Source: Piromyces finnis
Lineage: Eukaryota > Neocallimastigomycota > Neocallimastigomycetes > Neocallimastigales > Neocallimastigaceae
Assembly: GCA_002104945.1 (NCBI GenBank)
Contig: MCFH01000043.1
Span: 186,001-250,000, forward strand
Direction of reading: 5' to 3'
Length of the DNA: 64,000 nucleotides
Within the stretch, counting starts at the first letter, position 1, and every line of letters starts with the position of its first letter. A program made the translations under genes and the position numbers. The notes under the pieces are model-generated. The model saw only the letters and a list, made by a program, of their open reading frames with translations, had not been told where the DNA came from and did no database searches. This document shows positions 23,607 to 34,454 of the stretch, in pieces.

Positions 23607-26153
23607 ATGTCAGTCCTTTATATTAAAGATAAGAATTATATCAGACGTGGTACTCGGTCTTATGGTATCCCCTTAGATGATATTCGCTCCTTCTTTATCC
23701 GTGGTATTCGATCATGGTCAGTAAATATGCTATGGGAAAAACTCGAGGTTATTCTAGAAGATAAATTTAATTCAGTTATTAGTGTTAAATATTTTCAAAC
23801 TTTCAATGATCACTTTTTCTTAGTCAAGGTTCATGGTTCATCAAAAGATTGTATTAAAATCTTACACATGTTAAAGAAGAAACTTTCAGTTACCTCAATT
23901 TCCTTTTCAGCTCGTAGTAGAAGGAATCACAAATACACTTTTTCCACTCTCAAACGTAAAATTTTAGTTTCTAATAAACATCAACATTCTATTCAACAAT
24001 CTCATCAACAATCCGATCTTCAACAAGATCTTCAACAAGATCTTCAACAAGTTTCCCATCATGAAAATATTCCATATCTACAGCAAACACAATTTCAATC
24101 TCAACATTCAACAATTAATTCTAATAGTTCTATCAACTCTGATAACAGTTCAATAGTTGATAGTTCTTCAGTTTCACAGCCATCTAGTAATAGTTCTACT
24201 TATTCCTCTGATGCATCATCCATTAATAACGATGACTTTAATAATAATAATAATAGCAACGATTCTTCCTCATCCTCATCCAACAAGCCTGATAACTTTT
24301 CTTTTTGTCTTAGTTGGAACACCAATGGGATGGGTGGAATCACGAAAAGAGAGATAGTATTAGCTATTTCACAGCTATTTTCAAACCATTATTTTTATGT
24401 TTCCAAGAAACTGGTAATGGTTCTGGATCGAATACAGATTATCTTTGTCGTGTTACTTTGCGAAACTATAGACACTTTTTCAAGAAAGCTGACGAATCAG
24501 TTCCGGGAATGAGAGGTTTATATTTAGGTTTTCACAATTCGTGTCAAGCCTCACTTGAAAACTTCTCTGGAAAGTATATTATTTCTATTTATACTTTTAG
24601 TCTCTGGAATAGATTCAAATGCTCGATTGGAAATGTTTATATGCCTCATAGTCATCACAACATCTATGTTGATCATGCAAAGTTAGAAGTTCGCTTGTGG
24701 TTACAAACTCATTCATCCCATCCATCGATTCTTGTTGGTGATTTTAATATGTCTAAAGTTAAATTATCCAACTGGTTATCAACTAATGGATTAGGAGATT
24801 GGGAAATTCTTCCGCTTAGAGGGTCTACTATCTCTTGGACTCGAGGTGATCAATCTTCCGACATTGACCATGCTCTTATCAATTCGAAGATGAAAGATCT
24901 TATTCACTCAGGATCATTTATAAATAATTTTTATCCTGTATCAGACCATAAGCCACTTCTTATTAATGGTAAAATTATTCCTATGGAAGATTTTTCTAAT
25001 GACTTTAATGTTCCTAAGAAAATTCTGAAATGGAATAGATTAAAATGTATTGAGGAAAAGGAATCTATTCTTAGTCATAATAAATTCCAAATACTTTCAG
25101 CAAAATTCAACGATCCTAATGTTTCTACAGATGAACTTTCCAAAGAGTTTACTTCAACTGCTTTTTCAATTGCAGACGAGCTCAGTATTACCTCAGCAAA
25201 TAATGCTATAAAGTCTTCATTTCATATTTCACAACAAATTTTTAATCTCCAAAAAATCAAAATGAAGTTGTATAAGAGATTTAAAAAAGAAAGAATTTAT
25301 GATATAGATGAATTTATTAAAAGAATTAAAATCTACCGTAAGCTCATTGATTACATCCACAAAAGATGTAATGAATTTAGGAAACAAGAATATCTTCATT
25401 GGATTAAAACAGGATGTGAGTATATGAAGAGTCATAATCCTAAGAAGGCCTGGAAATGGATCAAGAAAACTGCAAAAATTGGAAAAGATTCTTTCTTTAT
25501 TGCTCAACCAATTAAAAATAAAAATGGAGAATTAGTTGTTGCTACAGAAGAACAACTAGAAGTGTGGCATGATCATTTCGAAAACCTTGCATCAGATCCA
25601 AGTGGTGTAAGTCTTGATTTGGAGCATTGGTATGAAGAACCAATGAATAAACGTTTTTCACTTCCTATGCTTGATGAGTGGGATATCAACCAAGATATTA
25701 GTATTGATGAAGTCAAGTCAGCTATCCTCTCTACTCCAAATTATAAAGCATCAGGTCCGGATGGTATTCCAATTGAATTTTACAAAGCATTAATTCCATC
25801 AAGTAATGATTCTAATAATGCTACAGATAATAATTCTTCCGGTAATACTACTTTAGATAATGATGCTCATGGTTTAAATTTTATTCTTAAATTATTCAAC
25901 CGTATTTGGGATGGAGACTTCCCAACTCATGGAATGAATCCAGTATTGTTTCTATTCCTAAGAAGGGAGATTTGACAGATTGTGATAACTATCGATGGGA
26001 GAAATGCACTCGGAAGTTAAAAAAAAAAAAAAAAAATGGAAAGAACTTTGTAAGCGTCAGATTCAATCTGGTACTAATGAAGGAACACCATTCTTGACGG
26101 TAACCGCGGAACTTCTAACCAAAATCATGCCTTTTGCTATTGGCCAGCAATGA
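23607..26153 (+). pseudogene. LINE copy 1 polyprotein remnant (N-terminal domain, endonuclease, partial reverse transcriptase)
   Basis: The frame opens at ATG 23607 (MSVLYIKDKN). Residues about 25-105 alternate strands and helices like an RRM-type fold (weak), followed by a Gln- and Ser-rich linker. At 24320-24340 the frame shifts within CLSWNTNG; a tandem ATGGG duplication explains it. The endonuclease then reads on: CFQETGNG, VPGMRGLYLG, GDFNMS, SDHKPLL, i.e. the APE catalytic Glu, Asn/Asp and His motifs. The reverse transcriptase start follows (KASGPDGIPIEFYKA). A second shift occurs near 25921-25930, before SIVSIPKKGDL. After DNYR (about 25992) the sequence jumps to an unrelated-looking tail, passes an A18 run (26019-26036) with another shift, and ends at TGA 26151-26153. 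Polymerase motifs A, B and C are absent, so it cannot encode an active enzyme. Confidence 0.85.
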
Positions 26154-26235
26154 TCAATGTTCAAAAGGTTTGAAGCAACATCCAAGAGCGTCAATGCTGA
26201 AGAAACAGTAAGACAGGCCAGGAGGGCCAGCGCAA

Positions 26236-26298
26236 CCAATGGAGATCATAATTTTGTTCCATAACAAAATTTTGATCTTTGGCTCGGTGTCCCATTGG
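26236..26298 (+). other. Long hairpin in the 3' untranslated region of LINE copy 1
   Basis: An outer stem CCAATGG (26236-26242) pairs with CCATTGG (26292-26298). An inner stem starting GATCA (26244) and ending TGATC (26277) pairs through 15 positions with one mismatch around a CCAT loop. It lies about 80 nt after the stop codon in unusually GC-rich sequence for this window. 3' stem-loops are recognised by the reverse transcriptase in several LINE families; that role here is inference. Confidence 0.65.
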
Positions 26299-26501
26299 AA
26301 GTCAAATACAATTATTATACTTTAGTATGATAGTGGCTTTCTTACTTTAATTAAAATTACTAGAATACATTATACCCAATTTTTATTCATTTGTGTTTAT
26401 TTAAACATATTTTTTTTTATTTTTATTTTAATTTTAATTTTTTTATTACATGTATTATAATTTTAATTAAATTAATAATAAAGTTTAAAATATTTGATGC
26501 C

Positions 26502-26538
<37 letters not shown>

Positions 26539-26544
<6 letters not shown>

Positions 26545-26553
26545 TTAGTGTTT
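26539..26553. repeat. Right target-site duplication of LINE copy 1
   Basis: TTGATATTAGTGTTT, identical to 22701-22715, directly follows the A34 tail. Confidence 0.9.
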
Positions 26554-27440
26554 AAGTAATAGAAAATATAGTGTGTGTTTATTTATTTTGTCGTGATAAG
26601 ATTGTTTTTATTATTTCCTTTTTTTTTTTTTTTCATTTATTTTTTCAAATAGGAAAGCGGATAAGATATTTAAATATTAATAAACCTTTTATTTTTTTTG
26701 TAAATTATTCAACAAAGTGTCTAAATGAATATATAATCTATCCACAAAAAAACTAGTAAAGTAAAAAAAAAAAAAAAACTTTTTTACGAAATCAGATTTT
26801 TTTTTTTCTAAAAATAAAGATATTAACTTTAATAATAATTATGATATTTAACTAATTATTATTATCAGAAATATTTTTATTGTAGAAATAATTTTTAATT
26901 TTTTATTTTTTTTATAAAAAGGATATTAGCAAATTTTATTTGATAATACTATTTATTTCATTAATTAAATACATTTTTTTTATAAATATATTTATCTATT
27001 TTTTTTTTTTTTTAATTATCATTGTTCTTATAAAATGTATATATTATGTAATTTTAATTTCTAAAATGTATTTATATTTACAATTACATATATATAATTA
27101 ATTATTTATCATGTTTATTATTACTATTATTACAATTATTATCAAATTAAATAAATTTAAAAAAAAAAAAAAAATAATAAATATTTGGAAATGAAAATAA
27201 GTATAAATCACTATAATTCAATTATTATCGCTATTTAAAAGAATAACAATAATAATTGAATATTTTAATATATATTAAAATATAATTTTAAAGCATTATT
27301 TTCTTTCTATTTCCTATCCCTATTTTAAAATATTCTATTATTTATTAAAATTATATAAAAGTATTTAATAATACTAACGAAGATTTAAATATAACATAAA
27401 TCAAAAACATTTAAATAAATAATATTCATTCTATTGGTTT
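26554..27440. other. AT-rich intergenic region
   Basis: About 0.9 kb of A/T sequence with short T runs (26621-26633, 26999-27013). No gene, RNA or repeat of note is visible. It contains the 3' flank of the receptor gene that ends at 27441. Confidence 0.6.
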
Positions 27441-28728
27441 TCATTGCTTTAAGCAAACAAGTGGGGCCATACCTTCTCTATTTGTAGTTACGTTATAAAT
27501 TTTACCCCAACCATCTTGAAATTCTTCAATAATTTTAACCTCATCATTTAATCTTATTTCAACTTCATCATCTAATTTTGGTATGTATGGATAAGTGCAT
27601 ACATATGTTTTTTCATTTTGATTTGTACTAGCTACATTTATATTACTAGATTGATTCATTGAATCACGTCTTAAATCATAATTTACTTGATCTTCGTTAT
27701 TGTTATTATCATTTCCAGTACTGTATTGATGTTCATTATTATCTCCAGTATTGTATTGATATTCATTATTGCTGTTATTTACAGTACCATATTGATATTC
27801 ATTATTGCTATTATTTACAGTACCATATTGATATTCATTATAATTAACATATTCGTAATTTGTAGGTGTAACTGAATTGAATTTAAGAGTACCGTTTGGA
27901 TTATATGGAAGAGTATTGGTATTTGGAGATGAAGGTGCATTTCCATAGAATGGCATTGATTCTGGTCTAGTATTCTTTTTTTTGTTATAAACAAAGAATC
28001 CAATAATTCCAACAACAAAAACTAATCCAATAACAGACCATGTAATTATTCTAGATGTACTTTTAGGATTATCATCCTTATTATCGCTACCTATTAATAT
28101 TTCGTAATATTTATATTAGAAAATTAATAATGCTATTTTTCTTTTTCTTTTTTTTTATTTTATTTTCAATACAATTACCTTTATCATTAGACTCTACATC
28201 TTTATTATTTTTTTTAGCATTTGGTGTTGTAGAAGATGAGGAAGAAGAAGAAGATGAAGAATTTGGGTTCATTGTTGAGCTTCCACTTTGTGTAGATATA
28301 TTACTATTCATATTAGAATTAGCTATATTTTGATTTTCTTGGTTATTTGTATTATTTATATCTGTTTTAGTTGTTTTCGTATCCACTATTTGTTTTGTAG
28401 CATCATTATTTATTTTCTTACAATTTGCATCAATTATTCCATCGCCTGGTGGAGTACTTAATTTTACAGCACCATAGTGACATTTTATGCAATCCTTATA
28501 TCTGTTTATGTTTTCATTATTACAATAACATTTTACAGTTTCGATTTCTTCAGGATAATTATCAGCAGAAGGAGGATAAATAGGGAATTTACCTGTTCCT
28601 CCAAATTCTGCATGACATTCTAATATTACATTACAATTTCCACATAAAAATGTATTAAGCTCACTATATGCAAATTGTATGAAACAGGATACAAATAAAC
28701 TTATTATAATATTTAATTTTGAATTCAT
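27441..28728 (-). CDS. Cys-rich single-pass receptor with cytoplasmic SH3 domain (paralogue A)
   Basis: Two exons, complement(27441..28090, 28179..28728), 399 residues. The 88-nt GT-AG intron interrupts a glycine codon (phase 1). A signal peptide covers residues 1-22. The ectodomain has eight cysteines in the order CxxC, C, CxC, CxxC, C with an IYPP motif, then an Asn/Ser/Thr-rich stalk with a Ser run. The membrane helix is residues 198-218 (TWSVIGLVFVVGIIGFFVY). The tail contains RPESMPFYG, four Asn/Tyr/Gln repeats (EYQYGTVNNSN type), LRRDSM (a possible PKA-type site) and a C-terminal SH3 domain (345-399: YVCTYPYIPKLDDEVEI ... DGW ... GMAP). The same architecture and intron position occur in the gene at 37157. 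Likely role, inferred: surface sensing or adhesion linked through SH3 to cytoplasmic partners. Ligand unknown. Confidence 0.88.
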
Positions 28729-31384
28729 TGTTTTTTTTTATTTTCTTAATATATCAAGATTGCTATTTATTTGTAAAAATTATACTATTATTAAGGTTAA
28801 ATAATTTATTTGATTATAAAAACATGAATAAATTGATAAAATTGGTTAGATATAAAATTAAATATCTTTGATTATATATTTTTGTAAAAATATATATATA
28901 TATATATATATATAGATTATTAAAGATTTGATCTTACAATTATTATTTTGATATTTAAATATTTAATTATTTATATAATAATATTGAATTATTTTTTATT
29001 ATTTTAAATTTTAAATCAATTCTCGTTTTTAATTTATATTATATACGAATCTTTTTTTTTAAAAAAAAATCAATTTAACTGAACTTCATTTATTATTATT
29101 ATTATTATTTTTTTTTTTTTAATGAAAAAGTAGTAATAATAATAATAAATTTTATTGAGGTTTTAAAAAAAGAGAATAGTATTTTTCAAACTTAGATAAA
29201 GAGAGATACCATATAATAATGATTATAATTTAAGAAAAAAAAAAGAATATTAAAGTTGTACACATTTACAATAAAATTTTTAATTGTTTTATATTTTCTA
29301 TGGATTAGTAAAAAAAAATTTTTTTCCAATGTTTTACACAAAGAAAAAACTAATTATTAAAGTTCTAATTTTAATAAATTAATTTATATAAAAGGGTATT
29401 AAAAAATAATATAATAAATAAAGTTTATTAGTAAAAATGTATTGTTTTATTATAAATATAAAACATAATATATAAATAATATACTTTAGGTATATTATAT
29501 AATATATTTTGTTTAAACAAAAAAAAAAATTGTAACAAACACATTTCATTGGTTAAGATAAAAAATAGTAACATTAATATTTAACATTTATATATGAACT
29601 ATTTCATTATAATAAATATATTATTTATTTTGTAATAAATATTTATATATAATTATATAATTATTCTATTGATATACATTATAAATAAAATGATTATATA
29701 TTAAAACAAATTATTGGCTATAAAATTATGAATTCATTCATATGTAAAAATATATATTAACTTTTATGTAGTACAAGCTAATAAAAGGTAGTTGAAATTA
29801 AATAGAAATAATAAAACAGAAATGTTAAGTAGAAAAGACAAAATTATTGTAGAAAAGAGGTTTACTTTATAAATTGAAAAATATTCATTATTTATAATAT
29901 TATCCTTTATACTAGTAAAAAGGATAGTATTTTTATATTTTTTATAATAGTAAATATCATCTTCAATTTTATATAATAAAGAATGATAAATTGATAGGAA
30001 ACAGTAGAATGAAATTATAAAAATTTATTAAAGATTTATAATAATAAATAATGATAAAAAATAAAGTTTAACAATTAAACCTTAATTATTAATATTTTAA
30101 TAAACAATCTTAAGTTTATTTTTATTTATAAAATTTAAAATTGTTATTATTTTCATCATAATCTGTTGAAAAGAAGGCTATTTTCAAAATATATATTTTT
30201 TAAAAAAAAAATATAAAAAAAAAATAAAATTATATATTCTACTTTTTATTCCTCATTATTAATTCAAAAAATATTTATTCAAGATGTATCCTTTTTTTTT
30301 TTTCCACATATAAAAAATTAAAAATTATTAATATTCTTTTAATAATTTTATTAATAAAAAATTTACGCCGCAATAATTAAAAAAGAAAGAAAAGTTAAAA
30401 ATTTCATATAATAAATAAAAGTAAATAGGTTTACCTATAATTCAGTAAAAAGGAAAGGAGTAAATGAAGTTCAAGTATCTAAATGTAAATTATCATTTCA
30501 ATAATATAATTTTTTTTTAAATATTGATAAAAAATAACTTAAAAATGATAAAATTTTTCATTATGAAAAAGAAATGTTAATTTATTAGTTTTTTTTTTTT
30601 TTTATACTGTAGTTAATATATAAAATTTGATAAAGTTAATCTTATAAAAAAACCTTTATATAATCCAAATTTATTTTTTCTTTTATTGTAATAATTATTT
30701 AATCATCCATAAAAAGGTGGTATTGTGCGGCCATTTTCCTTTTAATTTATATTTTAAAAGTTTAGAATAAAATTTGATGGAGTCAATGTTGAATTGGGAA
30801 ATTAATAAAGTAATCTCCAATTTAATATATTAATATTAAATGAAAATTTTATTTTCAGAAAACAATGCATTAATATTGAAATTATAATGTAGCTTTTTTT
30901 TTTTTTTTTTTTTTAAATATTAATGAATAAAATAATCTTAATTGTCTTATAGGATTAACCATTAGGTCGTCAAATTTTTGATAAATTAAAGAATTACGGC
31001 AACCAATTTATTATAACAATTGTATAATAAAAAACCCTTTTATAAAATTTTTTTTATAATATGAATTTTTATTCATTCAAAAATGTCATTAATTTAAAAA
31101 TTGTTCTATAATTTTTTTTATACTATAAATTAAATTCATGTATACAATTAATTTATAATTACACATCTATTTACAGTAATTATATCTATTTAAAATATAT
31201 TCCTATATAAATAATAATAAAAAAACATTAATTACAATATATATATGAAAACATGCGTAGGCCATTTGTATAGGACTATTATAAAATAATAGAATTTAGA
31301 TATCTTTATATTTATATAAAAAAGGTTTCATTCTATTTAACTATTAAAATGTTAAAAAAGTCCGTATTTTTTTCTTCCTATTTA
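28729..31384. other. AT-rich intergenic region
   Basis: About 2.65 kb with no supportable gene. It has a TA dinucleotide run near 28893-28914, short ATT/AAT repeats near 29087-29145 and many A/T homopolymers. It should hold the promoter of paralogue A at its left end and the 3' flank of paralogue C at its right end. Confidence 0.6.
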
Positions 31385-32446
31385 TTAATACATTGGCAAA
31401 CTTTCTCTTCTTTTATCTTTAATGTAATTCCTAAACTTAATACCTCCATATACGGTTAGAATACCACCAACAATAGAACAAATTATAATTAAATTAGTAG
31501 GATTGAAACTTTTAGTTTCAGGTAATGCTACTGGTGAAATATTATTTACATTTTTTATATCTGTAGTGCTATTGTTATTATTATAAATAAGATTTGGTTC
31601 AGTTTTATCAAATGCTTTACATTGTGTTTGAATTACTTGATCAGTAATATTAAGTTCTGAATTATTAGATAGCGTTAATAAACATTTTGTACATACTGAA
31701 TAAAATCCAATATGATTTTGTTCAGATTTGCATAAACATTCACCAAAGTTATTTTGTGGTGGAGGATAAATATTTTCTAAGGTATAATCGTTCAGATTAG
31801 ATAAAGTACTAAAATACTGGCATTTACTATATATAGTAGAGCATTGTTGAGCACATATATTAGTTATCGAAGGATTTATAATAGGATTTACTGTTGGATT
31901 TGTAATAATAGTAGATGTTACACTTGGTATAATAACAGGTACTATAACAGATGTTGTGGTTGGAGTTTGTGCTATTATTGGTGGAGGAGGGGCTTTTTGT
32001 TGAATTACTGGTGTTGATGCTACTATTATTGGGTTAGTAGTAGTTTTGGTAATTTTTGGTTTAACAGTAGTAACAATAGGAGGTTTAACTTGAGTAACTG
32101 ATGATTTAGGTTTTGATACAGACTTTGGTTGTTGAGGTTGAGGTTGAGGTTGAGGTTTTGATTGGGATTGGGATTGTGGTTTTGATTGAACATTATTATT
32201 TTGCTTATATGTAGTTCCATCAGGTTTTGTAATAACTGTATTTGATTTATTAACTTCAGAAACAGTTTTGCCATTTACTTGTGAAGAAGAATGTTCATTT
32301 GAAGTGTATGAAGTAGTTCCGTCTGATGATGTATGTGATGACCATGAAGATGATGATTCCCAACTCGAACGAGGCCTACAGTTTACTTTATAAATTTTAA
32401 TGGTTAAAATAAAAGTAATTACAAAAATTATGTGTGTAAATTTCAT
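31385..32446 (-). CDS. Cys-rich single-pass surface protein with Pro-rich stalk, no SH3 domain (paralogue C)
   Basis: One exon, 353 residues. A signal peptide (1-23) is followed by a Ser-rich segment (SSSSWSSHTSSDG) and a long Gln/Pro/Lys/Thr linker (about residues 85-190, with KPQPQPQPQQP and APPPPII). Next comes an eight-cysteine domain with CAQQC, IYPPP, ECLC and CTKC, matching the spacing in paralogues A and B. A membrane helix lies near residues 318-335, and the tail is only about 18 residues long, ending RRESLPMY. That end resembles both the juxtamembrane RPESMPFY motif and the RRxSM motif of the paralogues, so this protein stops where they continue to SH3. It lacks their intron. The Cys-rich domain sits next to the membrane instead of at the N terminus. 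Function unknown; a surface or wall-facing protein is likely. Confidence 0.85.
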   Translation of the reverse strand: MKFTHIIFVITFILTIKIYKVNCRPRSSWESSSSWSSHTSSDGTTSYTSNEHSSSQVNGKTVSEVNKSNTVITKPDGTTYKQNNNVQSKPQSQSQSKPQPQPQPQQPKSVSKPKSSVTQVKPPIVTTVKPKITKTTTNPIIVASTPVIQQKAPPPPIIAQTPTTTSVIVPVIIPSVTSTIITNPTVNPIINPSITNICAQQCSTIYSKCQYFSTLSNLNDYTLENIYPPPQNNFGECLCKSEQNHIGFYSVCTKCLLTLSNNSELNITDQVIQTQCKAFDKTEPNLIYNNNNSTTDIKNVNNISPVALPETKSFNPTNLIIICSIVGGILTVYGGIKFRNYIKDKRRESLPMY

Positions 32447-33566
32447 TTCCAGATTTTTAAAAATGAGACTTTGATTTTTTTTTTTTTATTACATATATAT
32501 GTTATGATCAATTATTTAATTGTAAATAATTGTTACTAATATATATATATTAAATAGCTAAAATAATATATACTTGTATATTATTTATTTAATTTTATTT
32601 TTATTTGCTGATAAATTTGGATTAAGCACTTTAAATATAAGTAAATAAAAACTTTTTACAATTTGTTAATTTGTTATGCCATAAGAAAAGAAAAACCTTT
32701 AATTATTTTTTAAAAATTTATTGCTTCTTAAAATCAATCAATATTATCTATGAATGTATATATATATATATATTTTTTTTTTTTTTCAAATTATATTTTA
32801 AAATTTAACTATATATATATTTATAAAATAAAAAATATAACTTAAATTATAATAATATTTTTTAGAAAAAAAAAGTAAAGGAAATTTTTTTTCTTTTTAT
32901 AAAATCTTGTATATTATTATTTGAATTATTAATGATAAAATTTAATATAAAATAAAGTTTACTTTTAATATAAATTAATATTTTTTTATTTCTAAATGAA
33001 TTTTAATATTTAATTTTATTAAAAAATAATAGAAAAAATATTAAAAAATATAAAGTTAATTATTAATGGTACATGCCGTTTGTGTAACTTGTCAAATAAA
33101 ATAAAATGGAAAATCATCTTTAAATACTCTAAATATTTCAATTTAAGTTTTTAATATAATAATATATTTAATATATATTAATAATATATATTATAATAAA
33201 ATCATTAGAATTAAAAAAAAAAGATAAAAATTTTTTTAAAAAATATACAATTTTGTTTTTTTTTTATATTATTACTAATTATAATACCATTTTCTTAAAG
33301 TTAAATTTAATGTTTGTTATATATAACTTTATTATTTATTATTCTATATTGTTTTAATGTGTTGTACAATTTTAAAAAACTTACCATTTTAACCAATAAT
33401 GAAGTAGTTTCATACATTATCATACATTATGCTATTATTATCTGTTTTAAATTCCTTTAGAATGTAAGTATTACAATTTTTTTTTAATAAATTGTTAATT
33501 TACCTGAATAAAATAACTAAAAAAAAAAAAAGGATAATTAAAACTCCTATTATTAAGACCTAATAA

Positions 33567-33729
<163 letters not shown>

Positions 33730-34098
33730 TATAATCTATGATATTATAGATTATTTTAAAAAAGTTTATATTTTTTCATATTTATAATAATTATAAACAT
33801 CAACTGTTAATTTTATTTTTTCAATAACTATTCATAATAAAAATAACACATTATATCAACTATTGATAAATATATTCTTTTTTATATATATTTGTTGGAG
33901 TTTTTATTAATATATGATGAAAATAAATAATCTGTATGAGTTAAAATAGAATTATGTTGCATTTTTTTTTTTTTTAAAAATTACATAAACTAATTTTATA
34001 ATTTATGAAGTTATGAATATTTTTCATTTTTCATATTATCATTTTATTATTTTGTTTCTTAGAACAGTTTTTTTTAATTTTAAAGACAAATAATAAAG

Positions 34099-34129
<31 letters not shown>

Positions 34130-34390
34130 CTAATTAGAGTGAAAAATATCACATTTTAAAAATGTTATTTTAAAATCATTAAATTTATTCCATCTGAATC
34201 TGTCTACTTTTACTGTGGTAATTCTTTACTAAATCTAAATTCTGAATAATTAAAATTTTTATATTCAATTTGAATAAAAGTCAATATATAATATATATAT
34301 AAATCTAGGATAAATACTAAATATTTTATTTAATTATTATTTTTTATTAAATATGTAAATATATAAAAGCGATTTTTTTCTCATAATATT

Positions 34391-34393
34391 TAA

Positions 34394-34452
<59 letters not shown>
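34391..34452. repeat. (AAAT)n microsatellite, about 60 bp
   Basis: Fifteen or so TAAA/AAAT units in a row, followed by TTAATTA-type sequence. Non-coding. Confidence 0.95.

Positions 34453-34454
<2 letters not shown>

Larger units (their letters stand above)
22716..26538 (+). mobile_element. Non-LTR retrotransposon (LINE) copy 1, internally deleted
   Basis: Bounded by identical 15-bp target-site duplications (22701-22715, 26539-26553) and ending in 34 A residues (26505-26538). Order: two 124-bp tandem monomers, a 5' leader of about 650 bp, then a damaged frame. That frame runs from an N-terminal domain through a Gln/Ser-rich linker and an APE-type endonuclease to the first third of a reverse transcriptase. 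The rest of the polymerase is missing; the frame jumps to what looks like the C-terminal tail, followed by a 3' untranslated region with a strong hairpin. Because both ends are intact, the copy was probably mobilised as a unit, making it a non-autonomous derivative comparable to mammalian half-LINEs. It is related to, but distinct from, the element at 39271-43379. Confidence 0.9.
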
